The notes beneath the pieces were generated by a model, which was not told the DNA's origin, did not search any database, and saw nothing but the letters and a program-made list of their open reading frames with translations. 64,000 bases of DNA from positions 17,772 to 81,771 of the forward strand of contig NZ_JARZHH010000053.1 of NCBI RefSeq assembly GCF_029946515.1. Direction: 5' to 3'. Below are positions 9,148 to 19,779 of the stretch, piece by piece. Positions within the stretch are counted from its first letter, which is position 1, and every line of letters starts with the position of its first letter. The position numbers and the translations under genes were made by a program. Origin of the DNA: Polyangium sp. 6x1. Its GTDB lineage: Bacteria; Myxococcota_A; Polyangia; Polyangiales; Polyangiaceae.

Positions 9148-9156
9148 ACGTCGGTG

Positions 9157-9176
9157 CGTCCGCCCGCGGGCGGACG
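9157..9176. terminator. Perfect 20-bp palindrome after the lipoprotein gene
   Basis: CGTCCGCCCG is followed directly by its reverse complement CGGGCGGACG, 9 nt after the stop. It could be a terminator or a protein-binding site. No T tract follows. Confidence 0.4.
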
Positions 9177-9207
9177 ATCGATCGGGGACGTCCCCAGGGC
9201 GGCGCGT

Positions 9208-9213
9208 TACGCT
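9208..9213 (+). promoter_or_regulatory. -10-like TACGCT box, leaderless start candidate
   Basis: TACGCT ends 6 nt before GTG 9220, ideal spacing for transcription beginning at the start codon. It argues that the kinase starts at 9220 rather than at upstream codons. Confidence 0.5.
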
Positions 9214-9219
9214 CTCGTC

Positions 9220-11358
9220 GTGCCGATAGGGATCGATCTCCGGACCCGGACCACGCTCGTCTGCGGAGCGCTCGCGCTGGTCATCGCCATCTCGATGCTG
9301 CTGCGCGGGCGCGTCCGCACCGTGCACCTGCTCTTCGCGGCGTTCGCGGGCGACATCGGCCTCTGGTACCTGTCGCAGTCGCTCTTCGGCTTCTTCCAGC
9401 AGACCATCTGGGAGCGCTTCACCGCGGTCCTCGCGGTGCTCCTGCCGCAGTTCGCGCTCCACCTCTTCGAGGCGATGATCCCGCACGAGGGGGATCGACC
9501 GAGCCGCCTGCCGCGCTTCGCGGGCGTGCTCGCGGTGCCCATGGTGCTGCTCGTCCTGAGCCCGAAGCAGGGCTTCTGGCTCGTGCGTGGCGCGGTGTTC
9601 TTCTACGTCTTCGCCTTCCTCACGGCGGGGCTCTGGGAGCTCGGGCAACGTGGGGCGCGGAGCGGCTCGCGCGCGACGCAGCGGCGCGTCCGTTTTCTCG
9701 TGGTGATCGGCGCGCTCGCCGGCCTCGCCAGCGTCGCCGATTTCGCATGGTTCCTCGGCGTGAACCCCGCGCCCGTCGGCGCCGCGCTCAGCGTCGTCTT
9801 CCTGTTCATCCTGGCGCAAGCGCTCCGCCACGAGCGGCTGCTCGACGTCTACGAGATGCTCGCGCGCCTGCTCGTCGCCACGGCCGTCGCCTTCCTGATC
9901 GCGGGGATCTTCTACGTCCTCATCACGTTCATCGGCGGCTTCAACACGATGTACCTGAACGCCGTGCTCGCGGCGATCGTGATCCTCGTCCTCTTCGATC
10001 CGCTGCGTGAGCGCGTGGCGGAGCAGATCCAGAAGCTCTTCTTCCGTGATCGTTTCGACCTCGAACGATCCGTGGCCGACGCGCGCCGGCGGCTCGTGCA
10101 CGTGCTCGAGCTCGACGAGCTCGGATCGATCGTGATGACGGCGCTCGAGCAGTCGCGTCGCGTGACGAAGGCCGCGCTCTACCTGCGCGACGCGGACGGC
10201 ACGGGGTTCGACAAGCTCGCGGCGCTCGGGCCGGGCGCGCCGCCGCGAATCGAGGTGGCGACGGCGCGCGCGCTGCTCGATCGGCTCGAAGGCGGCCCGC
10301 TCTCGCTCGAAGAGCTCAAGCGCGAGGTGCGCGAGCGCAAGGCGCGCGGCGCGAGGACGGACGCGTCCGAGGCCGTGCTCAGCGCGGCCGCGGTGCTCGG
10401 GAGCCTGCGGGACGGCGCGGTCCTCCTGCAGATCCGGGCCGAAGGCGACGAGATCGTGGGGCTGCTCGTCGTGGTCGACGAGCGCGTGCGCGACGCGTTC
10501 TCGCCCGAGGAGATCACGCTGCTCGACGCGATCGCCACGCAGGTCGGCGTGGTCATCGAAAACTCGCGCGTCTACCAGCAGATGAAGGAGCGCGACCGGC
10601 TCGCCGTGCTCGGGCAGATGGCGGCGGGGCTCGCGCACGAGATCCGGAACCCGCTCGGCGCGATCAAGGGCTCGGCGCAGCTCCTCGCGGAGCCGGGGCC
10701 CGACGGGCGCGAGCCGGATCCGGCGTCGCGCGAGTTCATCGGCATCATCCTCGAAGAGGTGGAGCGGCTCGATCGGGTCGTCGGATCGGTCCTCGATCTC
10801 GCGCGCGCGAACCAGGGCGCCGTGGTGCCGACGGACGTGAACGCCGTCGTGCGTCGCACGCTGCAGGTGCTTTCGACCGAACGCGCGAGCCAGGATCTGA
10901 CGGTGGAGGTGAACCTCCATTCGAGCCTGCCGCGCGTCGCGATCGATCCGGAGAAGCTCCGGCAGGTGCTCATGAACCTCTATCGGAACGCGGCGCAGGC
11001 CATGAAGGGGCGGGGGAAGATCACGGTGTCGACGCGCGTGCGGCTCGGCCGCGGGACGACGCGATCGGGGACGGGGATGGCCGACGAGCCCTTCGTCGAG
11101 CTCACGGTCGCGGACAACGGGCCGGGCATCTCGCAGAAGGTGCTGGAGAACATCTTCCTGCCGTTCTTCTCGACGAAGGAGAAGGGGACGGGGCTCGGGC
11201 TCGCGATCAGCCAGCGCATCGCGCAGGGCGCGGGCGGGCGCATCGAGGTGCGATCGTACGAGGGCAAAGGATCGTCGTTCACGGTGATCCTGCCGGCGGC
11301 GATGGACGCGCTCGGGGCGCCGTCGTCGACGCCCACGCCGCTCAGTCGTTCTGCATGA
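9220..11358 (+). CDS. Membrane sensor histidine kinase with multi-TM input, GAF and HisKA-HATPase
   Basis: A 712-residue inner-membrane kinase. Residues ~8-265 hold about seven or eight hydrophobic helices, like the 7TM histidine-kinase input module. A linker then leads to a GAF-like domain (~290-455). The HisKA domain has the phosphoacceptor His473 in GLAHEIRNPLG, and the HATPase has an N box (LYRNAAQAM), G1 (VADNGPGI) and G2 (GTGLGLAI). GTG 9220 removes an Arg/Pro-rich extension and follows a TACGCT box. No response regulator is adjacent; the nearest regulator, the sigma-54 activator upstream, lacks a receiver. The 3' end overlaps the convergent fhs by 17 nt. Confidence 0.92.
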   Translation: MPIGIDLRTRTTLVCGALALVIAISMLLRGRVRTVHLLFAAFAGDIGLWYLSQSLFGFFQQTIWERFTAVLAVLLPQFALHLFEAMIPHEGDRPSRLPRFAGVLAVPMVLLVLSPKQGFWLVRGAVFFYVFAFLTAGLWELGQRGARSGSRATQRRVRFLVVIGALAGLASVADFAWFLGVNPAPVGAALSVVFLFILAQALRHERLLDVYEMLARLLVATAVAFLIAGIFYVLITFIGGFNTMYLNAVLAAIVILVLFDPLRERVAEQIQKLFFRDRFDLERSVADARRRLVHVLELDELGSIVMTALEQSRRVTKAALYLRDADGTGFDKLAALGPGAPPRIEVATARALLDRLEGGPLSLEELKREVRERKARGARTDASEAVLSAAAVLGSLRDGAVLLQIRAEGDEIVGLLVVVDERVRDAFSPEEITLLDAIATQVGVVIENSRVYQQMKERDRLAVLGQMAAGLAHEIRNPLGAIKGSAQLLAEPGPDGREPDPASREFIGIILEEVERLDRVVGSVLDLARANQGAVVPTDVNAVVRRTLQVLSTERASQDLTVEVNLHSSLPRVAIDPEKLRQVLMNLYRNAAQAMKGRGKITVSTRVRLGRGTTRSGTGMADEPFVELTVADNGPGISQKVLENIFLPFFSTKEKGTGLGLAISQRIAQGAGGRIEVRSYEGKGSSFTVILPAAMDALGAPSSTPTPLSRSA

Positions 11359-13036
11359 GGCCGCGGATCTTGCCCGTGGGCAGGAGCTTGACCCGCAGGG
11401 CGGAGGGCTCGCGGGGTAGGCCCGGCATGGTCATCATGTCGCCGGTGAGCGCGACGGCGAAGCCCGCGCCGGCGCTCAGGCGGATCTCGCGCACCGTGAC
11501 CTGGAAGTTCGTTGGACGTCCAACGAGCGCGGGATCGTCGGAGAGCGAGAGCTGGGTCTTGGCCATGCAGACGGGCACGTCGCGGTGGCCGAGCTCCTCG
11601 ATGCGGCGGGCGTCGCGCTCGGCGGCGGCCGTGAACGTGACGCCGTCCGCGCCGTAGACCGTGCGGGCGATCTTGGTGATCTTGTCCCGGAGCGGCTCGC
11701 CGAGGTCGTAGGTGAAGCGGGGCGCGGGCGGCGCGCTGTCGGTCGCGTCGGCCGCGCTCGCGACGGCCTCGGCGAGCTCGAGGGCGCCCTCGCCGCCACG
11801 CAGAAAGCCCTCGCAGCGGACCGCGCGCACGCCGCGGCGGTTCATCGCGGCCTCGACGAGGGCGAGCTCGTCTTGCGTGTCGTTCGGGAAGACGTTGATC
11901 GATACGACGACGGGCAGGCCGAAGAACGCGGCCGAGTCGAGGTGTTTGTCGAGGTGCGCGAGGCCGAGCTCGAGCGCCCTCGCGTCGGGCTCCGCCGCAC
12001 GCTTGACCGGGGCGCCGCCGTGCATCTTGAGGGCGCGCAGCGTGGCCACGAGGACGAGCACGCGCGGGAAGACGCCCATCGTCCGGCACTTGATGTCGAG
12101 GAACTTTTCGCCGCCGAGGTCGAAGCCGAAGCCTGCCTCCGTGATGACGTAGTCGCCGGAGAGCAGGCCGAGCCGCGTCGCGAGGACGGAGGAGCAGCCG
12201 TGCGCGATGTTCGCGAAGGGGCCGGCGTGCACGAGGGCCGGGCCGCCCTCGTCGGTCTGCACGAGGTTCGGCTTGATCGCGTCGCGCAGGAGCGCGGTCA
12301 TCGCGGCGGCGGCGCCCACGTCGGAGGCCGTGATCGGCGCGCCGCTCGTGCTCTGGCCGATCACGATGCGGCCGAGGCGCCTCTCGAGATCCTCCGGCCC
12401 TTCGGCGAGCGCCACGATCGCCATGACCTCGCTCGCGGCCGTGATGTCGAAGCGATCTTGCCGCGGCACGCCGTCGGCCTTGCGGCCGAGGCCGACGAGC
12501 ACGTTGCGCAGCGCGCGGTCGTTCATGTCGAGCGCGCGGCCCCACGTCACCTGGCGCGGGTCGATCGCGCCCTTGTCGCCGAACGACGTGTTGAAGTGGC
12601 ACGCGTTGTCGACCATCGCCGACAGGAGGTTGTGCGCGGTGGAGATCGCGTGGATGTCGCCGGTGAAGTGCAGGTTGATGTCGTCGGCGGGCACGAGCGT
12701 CGCGCGTCCGCCGCCGGTCCCGCCGCCCTTCACGCCGAAGACCGGGCCGAGCGAGGGCTCGCGCAGGCAAAGCACGGCGCGCTTCGCGAGGCGACGCATG
12801 CCCATCGCGAGCCCGATCGACGTCGTCGTCTTGCCTTCGCCCGCGGGCGTCGGGTTGATCGCGGAGACGAGCACGAGGCGGCCCGCGCCCGCGGCGGGGC
12901 GCGTGAGGGCGGCGAGATCGATCTTCGCCTTGTTGCGGCCGTACGGCTCGACGTGATCCTCGGACACGCCGAGCTCGCGCGCGACGTCGAGGATCCCCTG
13001 GGGTCCGATGGGCAAAGCGCTCTGCGTAAGGGTCAC
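11342..13036 (-). CDS. fhs: Formate-tetrahydrofolate ligase
   Basis: ATP-dependent enzyme making 10-formyl-tetrahydrofolate from formate and THF, in cytoplasmic one-carbon metabolism. The 564 residues match the family length of about 557. The P-loop is NPTPAGEGKTTTSIGL, and the conserved blocks REPSLGPVFGVKGG, FNTSFGDKGAID and GEKFLDIKCR are all present. GTG 13036 follows an AGGAGG Shine-Dalgarno with four intervening bases, which fixes the start; in-frame codons upstream extend into kdd. It lies 29 nt downstream of kdd on the same strand, so the two are probably co-transcribed. Confidence 0.97.
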   Translation of the reverse strand: MTLTQSALPIGPQGILDVARELGVSEDHVEPYGRNKAKIDLAALTRPAAGAGRLVLVSAINPTPAGEGKTTTSIGLAMGMRRLAKRAVLCLREPSLGPVFGVKGGGTGGGRATLVPADDINLHFTGDIHAISTAHNLLSAMVDNACHFNTSFGDKGAIDPRQVTWGRALDMNDRALRNVLVGLGRKADGVPRQDRFDITAASEVMAIVALAEGPEDLERRLGRIVIGQSTSGAPITASDVGAAAAMTALLRDAIKPNLVQTDEGGPALVHAGPFANIAHGCSSVLATRLGLLSGDYVITEAGFGFDLGGEKFLDIKCRTMGVFPRVLVLVATLRALKMHGGAPVKRAAEPDARALELGLAHLDKHLDSAAFFGLPVVVSINVFPNDTQDELALVEAAMNRRGVRAVRCEGFLRGGEGALELAEAVASAADATDSAPPAPRFTYDLGEPLRDKITKIARTVYGADGVTFTAAAERDARRIEELGHRDVPVCMAKTQLSLSDDPALVGRPTNFQVTVREIRLSAGAGFAVALTGDMMTMPGLPREPSALRVKLLPTGKIRGLMQND

Positions 13037-13065
13037 GGGCCTCCTCGGTGCCTGCGAAGCAGGCG

Positions 13066-14109
13066 TCAGGTGTAACGTCGTTGCATGAGCTCGTGGAGCG
13101 GGCGGCTCGCGCGCACGAGCGAGAGCGTGTGCTCGGCGTGGTCGTGGGCGTAGCCGTTGCCGATGAAGAGATCCACGTCGCGGCCGAGCCCCTCGGCGCC
13201 GAGGGCGGCGGCCGTGAAGCTCGTGCTCATCGCGAAATAGTAGACCTTGCCGCGATCGCGGGCCGCGAGGATCGCGGAGAGCTCGACGCCGGGGACGTTC
13301 ACGCACGAGAGCACGAGGTCCGCGCCGCGGCCCTCGGTCAGCGGCGCGACGGCGTCGCGCACGGCGAGCGGCTCACGCGCGTCGAGCGTCGCGACGTGGT
13401 CGCAGATCCCGAGCGCGCGCAGCTCGTCGGCGTACGCGGGGAAGGACTCGATGCCGATCACCTTGCCCTTGTCGCCGACGCGGCGGCGCGCTTCGGCCGC
13501 GCAGAGCAGGCCCGATTTGCCGCCCGCGCCGAGCACGACGACGCTGTCGCCGGGGCTGCAGAGGCGCGCGACCTGCGGCGCCGCGCCGGCGACGTCGAGC
13601 AAGGCGAGGACGAGCCGCTCGGGCATGTCGGTCGGGATGCGCGCGATCGGCGCCGTGAGGAAGACGGCGGCCTTGCCGACGACGTCGAGCTGCGCGGACG
13701 CGGGGCGCACGGCGAGCACGCGATCGAGCCAGAGTGGCGTGAGCGAGAGCGAGATGAGCGTGGCGACGCGGTCGCCCGGGACGAAGCCGCGCGTGGAGGC
13801 GAGGTCGCCGACGCGTTCGACGACGCCGAGCAGCATGCCGCCGGAGCCCGTGACCGGGTTGTGCTGCTTGCCGCGTCGCTTCACGGTCTCCAGGACGAGC
13901 GCCGCGACGCCGTCGGGATCTCCGCCGGAGGCCTCTTCCATCTGGCGGAAGCTCGCGGCGTCGACGTTGAGCGTCTGGACGTCGACGACGATTTCGGTCG
14001 CGTAGACCTTGGAAAAATCGTTGTCCAGCCGCTCGGCAGGCTGGGGGAGCGCACCTTTCGGCGCGATCACGCGGTGGGTCCCGAGGGGGTCTCCGGCGAG
14101 GATCGTCAC
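13066..14109 (-). CDS. kdd: L-erythro-3,5-diaminohexanoate dehydrogenase
   Basis: NAD-dependent enzyme of the lysine fermentation pathway (3,5-diaminohexanoate to 5-amino-3-oxohexanoate and ammonia). The 347 residues follow the family closely: GTHRVIAPKGALPQPA near the N-terminus, NVDAASFRQ, GKQHNPVTGSGGM and a Rossmann strand VVVLGAGGKSG. It starts with GTG 14109 behind GGGAGC. None of the other lysine-fermentation genes (kamA, kamDE, kce, kal) is in the window. It is probably in an operon with fhs. The substrate in a predatory myxobacterium is inferred from family only. Confidence 0.88.
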   Translation of the reverse strand: MTILAGDPLGTHRVIAPKGALPQPAERLDNDFSKVYATEIVVDVQTLNVDAASFRQMEEASGGDPDGVAALVLETVKRRGKQHNPVTGSGGMLLGVVERVGDLASTRGFVPGDRVATLISLSLTPLWLDRVLAVRPASAQLDVVGKAAVFLTAPIARIPTDMPERLVLALLDVAGAAPQVARLCSPGDSVVVLGAGGKSGLLCAAEARRRVGDKGKVIGIESFPAYADELRALGICDHVATLDAREPLAVRDAVAPLTEGRGADLVLSCVNVPGVELSAILAARDRGKVYYFAMSTSFTAAALGAEGLGRDVDLFIGNGYAHDHAEHTLSLVRASRPLHELMQRRYT

Positions 14110-14171
14110 GAGCGCTCCCTTATCACGCCTTTCGTCCGGCGGAAGGCGCGGGGGGATCCCGCGAGGAACGC

Positions 14172-14201
14172 TTGACCCTCGGAGGCCTCGAACCCTAAAG
14201 T
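14172..14201 (+). promoter_or_regulatory. Sigma-70-type promoter for the FHA-DUF4388 gene
   Basis: TTGACC (14172-14177) and TAAAGT (14196-14201) are separated by 18 nt. A second -10-like TATCCT is at 14221-14226. Both lie upstream of ATG 14255. Confidence 0.4.
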
Positions 14202-14254
14202 TTCAAGGGCGAAGCGGGCGTATCCTGCGCCCTCCGCGAATCTTTCGGCCGAGC

Positions 14255-15168
<914 letters not shown>

Positions 15169-15187
<19 letters not shown>

Positions 15188-15732
15188 CGCGAAGGCCCGA
15201 CGTCCACGAGCGCGGCGCGCACCGCGTCGGCCAGCGAGGAGACGTGATCGTCCTCGAAGCCGAGCGCCGCGAGCGTCTCCGCGAGGCGCAGCACGTACTC
15301 CACATTCGTCCCGCTCGGCCCCCGCGCTTCGAGCACGTCCGCGACCATCGCCTCGAAGGGCGCAGGCCCGAGGTGCCAGGGGTTTCCAGGGCGCGCGATC
15401 CACGTGATCGCCTCGATCACGGAAGCCTCGTCGCCGTGGAGCTCCGCGCGGACCGTGACGCGGTCGTATCCGCCCTGCTCGCGCGCGTCGATCGCGGCGA
15501 GGATCGCGTCCGCCTCCGCGGGCGCGAGCGCGTACACGAGGCCGCCCACGTGCGCCCCGGGCGCGGGGACGAGCGTCGCCACGCGGCCGAGCCTCTCGGG
15601 CGTGCCGCGATGATCGGGCGAGCCTTGTTCGAGTCGCCGCGACAAACCCGCGACGCGCGCGGCCTTCGCTTCGACGTAGGGAAAACCGGGCCGCCAGAGC
15701 AGCGACCCGTAGCCGAAGATCCACACGCTCAC
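15169..15732 (-). CDS. chaC: ChaC-type gamma-glutamylcyclotransferase
   Basis: A 187-residue cytoplasmic enzyme of the ChaC family, which degrades glutathione to 5-oxoproline and Cys-Gly. The N-terminal FGYGSLLWRPGF carries the substrate-binding YGSL signature. The catalytic Glu is expected in the DAREQGGYDR segment, which matches the family ExGGYxR pattern. The start is GTG 15732, overlapping the rlmE stop by 4 nt (GTGA), so the two are translationally coupled. The family length is about 180-230. Confidence 0.85.
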
Positions 15733-16340
15733 GGCGTCGCTTGTTTCCGGCCGAGCCCCACGAGGAAGACCTCGGAGCTCACGCTGCGCGTGCCTTCGGG
15801 CCGGATCACGCGCACCTCGTCGTAGAGCGAGCGCAGCCGCTCACGCGCCTTCTGGAACTCTTCGCTCATGAAGAGCTTGCCGACGAAGCTGCTTCCGGGC
15901 CCGCCGAGCGCCTCGGCCACGGAGACCGCGCGATCGAAGAGCTCGTAGCTCCGCCACTGATCCGAGGCCTTGCTGCCCGTCGTCGCGGGCGCCATGTCGC
16001 TCAGCACCACGTCGTAGGGCGCGAACTGCGCGAGGGCCTCGTTTGCGAGCGAGAGCGCGTCGCCTCGCACGACCGTGACGTTGGGGCCGAAGGCTTGCCG
16101 GATCTCCGAGAGATCCACGGCGAGCAGGTGCCCCTTCGATCCGATCTTCTGCGCGACGTACATGGACCACGACCCGGGAGCGGCGCCCAAATCGAGCACC
16201 CGCTGCCCGGGTCGCAGGAGACGTACCCGGCGATCGATCTCCTCGAGCTTGAAGACACTCCGCGCCGGAAACCCTTGCGCCTTCGCCGCTTTGGTGAAGG
16301 TGTCGGGCTTCCGGTACGGGTTCTTGCCCTTCGAGCTCAC
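15729..16340 (-). CDS. rlmE: 23S rRNA (uridine-2'-O-)-methyltransferase RlmE (FtsJ)
   Basis: SAM-dependent methyltransferase that modifies U2552 of 23S rRNA in the 50S subunit. The 203-residue protein keeps the catalytic tetrad Lys31 (FKLEEID), Asp115 (LSDMAP), Lys155 (FVGKLF) and Glu190 (SSEVFLVG), and the SAM motif LDLGAAPGSWS at 49-59. The start GTG 16340 is 14 nt after the rplC stop and has no clear Shine-Dalgarno, which suggests reinitiation after rplC. Pairing an rRNA 2'-O-methylase with ribosomal protein L3 is functionally sensible for large-subunit assembly. Confidence 0.93.
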   Translation of the reverse strand: MSSKGKNPYRKPDTFTKAAKAQGFPARSVFKLEEIDRRVRLLRPGQRVLDLGAAPGSWSMYVAQKIGSKGHLLAVDLSEIRQAFGPNVTVVRGDALSLANEALAQFAPYDVVLSDMAPATTGSKASDQWRSYELFDRAVSVAEALGGPGSSFVGKLFMSEEFQKARERLRSLYDEVRVIRPEGTRSVSSEVFLVGLGRKQATP

Positions 16341-16354
16341 GAGGAGATGGCCGA

Positions 16355-17020
16355 TCAGGCCTTCTTGCCGCCGTTCTTCTTCTTCACGGCGCCGCGGATG
16401 AGCACCACGCCGTTCTTCGCGCCGGGGACCGCGCCCTCGATGAGGACGAGGTCCTCCTCGGGGATGAGCTTCGCGATCTTGAGGTTGAGCGCGCTGACGG
16501 TCTCGGCGCCGTAGTGACCGGGCATCTTGAGGCCGGGCAGGGTGCGGCCGGGGGTCATGTTCGTACCGATCGAGCCGCCGTGACGGCGATACTCGTGCGT
16601 ACCGTGCGTCTGGACGGCGCCGGCGAAGTTCCAGCGGCGAACGACGCCGGTGAAGCCGCGGCCGCGGGACGTGCCCTGCGCGTCGACCTTCTGGCCGACC
16701 TCGAACACCTGATCGACGCCGATCTTCTGGCCGATCTCGAACTTCGCGGCGTTCTCGGCCGACATGCGGAGCTCGCGCACGATGCGCTTCGGCGTCTGCT
16801 GCGACTTGCGGTAGGAGCCGAGCAAGGGCTTCTTCGTGTGCTTCTCTTTGCGCTCGCCGAGGCCGACGATGAGGGCGCTGTAGCCGTCCTTCTCGACCGT
16901 CCGCTTGCCGATCACGATGCCGCCCGCCTGCACCACGGTGCAGCGGAGGACCTCGCCCTTTTCGTCGAAGATCTGGGTCATCCCGACCTTCTTGCCGAGG
17001 ATGCCAAGGTTCGTGTTCAT
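16355..17020 (-). CDS. rplC: 50S ribosomal protein L3
   Basis: A 221-residue L3, an early-assembling protein near the peptidyl transferase centre. It begins NLGILGKKVGMTQIFDEKG, a canonical start, and has the conserved loop HGTHEYRRHGGSIG with GRTLPGLKMPGH after it. ATG 17020 follows GAGGCATCGAG. A long upstream in-frame extension is Arg/Pro-rich and is not part of the protein. It is unusual that rpsJ is not upstream and rplD/rplW/rplB are not downstream; instead rlmE and chaC follow. It may be the only copy, relocated, or a paralogue. Confidence 0.96.
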   Translation of the reverse strand: MNTNLGILGKKVGMTQIFDEKGEVLRCTVVQAGGIVIGKRTVEKDGYSALIVGLGERKEKHTKKPLLGSYRKSQQTPKRIVRELRMSAENAAKFEIGQKIGVDQVFEVGQKVDAQGTSRGRGFTGVVRRWNFAGAVQTHGTHEYRRHGGSIGTNMTPGRTLPGLKMPGHYGAETVSALNLKIAKLIPEEDLVLIEGAVPGAKNGVVLIRGAVKKKNGGKKA

Positions 17021-17235
17021 CTCGATGCCTCTATGCGCGCTTCTTCTGGGGTTCGTTTGGCTGTGTTCGCGGCTGCCCGCGAGCCCCTCGTCGCATCTTT
17101 CGCCTGCTTGGCGAAGGCCGGTTCGAAGCGCAGAAACCGGGGTGAACGAGCACCAGGCGAGTCGGGGGGCGGGGAGTCTACCCAGGAAGGTCCAAAGGGA
17201 AAGGTTTTTTGTTGGCAAACCCCGCCGGGGGGAAC

Positions 17236-19779
17236 ATGGAGGGTGGGGTGAACGAGCAAGCACCGGCCAAAGTGCAGGATCCGGTGTGCGGGATGATGGT
17301 GACGCCCGGGGCGGCCAAGGGCGGCCATCACGAGCACGCAGGCACGACGTACTGGTTCTGCAATCCGCGGTGTCGCGAGAAATTCGCAGCAGATCCAGAG
17401 AAGTACCTCGCGCCGAAGCCGGATGAACCACCGCCCGCGCCCGCCAAGGTGAAGGACCCGGTGTGCGGGATGATGGTGACGCCCGGGGCAGCGAAGGGCG
17501 GCCATCACGAGCACGCAGGCGCGACGTACTGGTTCTGCAATCCGCGGTGCCGGGAGAAATTCGCGGCGGATCCAGAGAAATTCCTGGCGCCGAAGGCCGA
17601 GCCATCTCAGGCGCCGCCCGCGGCGAAGGTCGAGGAACGTGCCCCGGCGCCGGTGGCCGAGGTGCCCGCGGGGACGATCTACACCTGCCCGATGGATCCC
17701 GAGGTCCGGCAGGACAAACCGGGATCTTGCCCGATCTGCGGCATGGCGCTCGAGCCGATGGCGATCCTCTCCGCCGAGGAGCCGCCGAACCCCGAGCTCG
17801 AAAGCATGACGCGTCGGCTCTGGATCTCGGCCGCGCTCTCGCTGCCGCTGCTCGTCCTGGCGATGGCGCCGATGCTGATGCCGGGATGGCGGTGGTCGCA
17901 CGCGCTGCCGTATCAGCGGTGGATCGAGCTCGCGCTCGCGACGCCCGTGGTCCTCTGGGGAGGATGGCCGTTCTTCGAGCGCGGCTTCACCTCGCTCGTG
18001 ACCCGGCGCTTCAACATGTTCACGCTGATCGCGATCGGCACGGGGACGGCCTACGTGTACAGCGTCGCGGCCACGATCGCGCCTTCGATGTTCCCCGCGT
18101 CGTTCCGCGTGCACGGCGGCGAGGTGCCCGTCTACTTCGAGGCCGCGGCGGTGATCGTCACGCTCGTGCTGCTCGGTCAAGTGCTCGAGCTTCGCGCGCG
18201 GAGCCGCACCTCGGGCGCGATCCGCGCGCTGCTCGGTCTCGCCCCGCGCAACGCGCGGCGGCTGCGCGACGGCGTCGAGGAGGACGTGCCGATCGAGGTC
18301 GTCGCCGTGGGCGATCGGCTGCGCGTGCGGCCGGGCGAGCGCGTCCCCGTCGACGGCGTCGTGCTCGAAGGCCGGAGCTCCGTGGATGAGTCGATGGTCA
18401 CGGGCGAGCCGATCCCGGTGGAGAAAGAGCCCGGCGATCGCGTGACGGGCGGGACGGTGAACGGCGCGGGCGGCTTCGTGATGCGCGCCGAGCGCGTGGG
18501 GCAGGGGACGCTGCTCGCGCAGATCGTGCGGATGGTCGGCGAGGCGCAACGCTCGCGCGCGCCGATTCAGCGGCTCGTCGATGTCGTGAGCGCGTGGTTC
18601 GTCCCGGCCGTCGTGCTCGCGGCCGTGCTCACGTTCGTGGTGTGGGCGCTCGTCGGCCCCGAGCCGCGCCTCGCGTACGCGCTGCTCAACGCGGTCGCGG
18701 TGCTCATCATCGCTTGCCCCTGCGCGCTCGGCCTCGCGACGCCGATGTCGATCATGGTGGGCACGGGCCGCGGCGCGTCGGCGGGCGTGCTCGTCAAGAA
18801 CGCGGAGGCCCTCGAAGCGCTGGAGCGCGTGGACACGCTCGTCGTGGACAAGACGGGCACGCTCACCGAGGGCAAGCCCGCCGTGGTCTCGATCATGCCG
18901 CTCGAAGGCTCGGACGAAGCGGCCGTGCTGCGCGTGGCGGCGAGCCTGGAGCGAGGCAGCGAGCACCCGCTCGCCTCGGCGATCCTCGCAGCCGCGAAGG
19001 AGCGAGGCGTCGAGCTCGTCGACGTCACGGACTTCCGATCGCTCACGGGCCGCGGCGTGACGGGCGTCGTCGAGGGAGAGCCCGCGACGCTCGGGAACAC
19101 GCGGCTCCTGGAAGAGCTCGCGATCCCGAGCGACGCGGCCCTTGCCGAGGCGCTGCGCGCGCGTGGACAAACCGTGGTGTTCGTGGCGCGCGCCGGGCGT
19201 GTCCTCGGCCTCGTGGGCGTGGCCGATCCCATCAAGAGCTCGGCGAAGGAGGCGCTCTCCGCGCTGCGCGAGGAGGGCCTCTCGATCGTCATGCTCACGG
19301 GCGACAGCCGCACGACGGCCGAGGCCGTCGCGCGCGAGCTCGGCATCACCGAGGTCTTCGCCGAGGTCCTGCCCGATCAGAAGAGCGCCGTCGTCGAGCG
19401 CCTCACGAAGAGCGGCAAGGTCGTGGCCATGGCCGGCGACGGCGTCAACGACGCGCCGGCCCTCGCGCGCGCCGCGGTCGGCATCGCCATGGGCACGGGC
19501 ACGGACGTCGCGATGGAGAGCGCGGGCATCACGCTCGTGCGCGGCGATCTGCGCGGCATCGTGCGGGCGCGGCGCCTCTCGCGGGCGACGATGCGGAACA
19601 TCCGCGAGAACCTTTTCTTCGCCTTCGTCTACAACGGCCTCGGCGTCCCGCTCGCGGCCGGCGTGCTGTATCCGTTCTTCGGCCTGCTGCTGAGCCCCAT
19701 GATCGCGAGCGCCGCCATGAGCCTGAGCAGCGTTTCGGTCATCACGAACGCGCTGCGCTTGCGCGCCGTGCGCCTCTGA
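17236..19779 (+). CDS. copA: Copper-translocating P1B-type ATPase with two YHS domains and a heavy-metal-binding domain
   Basis: An 847-residue inner-membrane Cu(I) exporter. Two almost identical YHS domains (residues ~13-60 and ~72-119, each DPVCGMMV...[12 protein letters not shown]) are followed by a YTCPMDPE...CPICGM heavy-metal-binding domain at 149-175. The transmembrane core has CPC at 494-496, the actuator SMVTGEP, the phosphorylation motif DKTGTLT from Asp538, and [15 protein letters not shown] 17236 follows a GGGGGGAA stretch. There are no HMA (GMTCxxC) domains, so the YHS and HMBD parts replace them. It is divergent from rplC; no cue- or cop-type regulator is adjacent. Confidence 0.95.
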   Translation: MEGGVNEQAPAKVQDPVCGMMVTPGAAKGGHHEHAGTTYWFCNPRCREKFAADPEKYLAPKPDEPPPAPAKVKDPVCGMMVTPGAAKGGHHEHAGATYWFCNPRCREKFAADPEKFLAPKAEPSQAPPAAKVEERAPAPVAEVPAGTIYTCPMDPEVRQDKPGSCPICGMALEPMAILSAEEPPNPELESMTRRLWISAALSLPLLVLAMAPMLMPGWRWSHALPYQRWIELALATPVVLWGGWPFFERGFTSLVTRRFNMFTLIAIGTGTAYVYSVAATIAPSMFPASFRVHGGEVPVYFEAAAVIVTLVLLGQVLELRARSRTSGAIRALLGLAPRNARRLRDGVEEDVPIEVVAVGDRLRVRPGERVPVDGVVLEGRSSVDESMVTGEPIPVEKEPGDRVTGGTVNGAGGFVMRAERVGQGTLLAQIVRMVGEAQRSRAPIQRLVDVVSAWFVPAVVLAAVLTFVVWALVGPEPRLAYALLNAVAVLIIACPCALGLATPMSIMVGTGRGASAGVLVKNAEALEALERVDTLVVDKTGTLTEGKPAVVSIMPLEGSDEAAVLRVAASLERGSEHPLASAILAAAKERGVELVDVTDFRSLTGRGVTGVVEGEPATLGNTRLLEELAIPSDAALAEALRARGQTVVFVARAGRVLGLVGVADPIKSSAKEALSALREEGLSIVMLTGDSRTTAEAVARELGITEVFAEVLPDQKSAVVERLTKSGKVVAMAGDGVNDAPALARAAVGIAMGTGTDVAMESAGITLVRGDLRGIVRARRLSRATMRNIRENLFFAFVYNGLGVPLAAGVLYPFFGLLLSPMIASAAMSLSSVSVITNALRLRAVRL
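17272..17602 (+). repeat. Tandem 177-bp repeat encoding two YHS domains
   Basis: Copies begin at GTG 17272 and GTG 17449, a period of 177 bp (59 codons). The core from GATCCGGTGTGCGGG onward is about 90% identical at DNA level, including many synonymous positions, which suggests a recent duplication or gene conversion. Confidence 0.85.
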
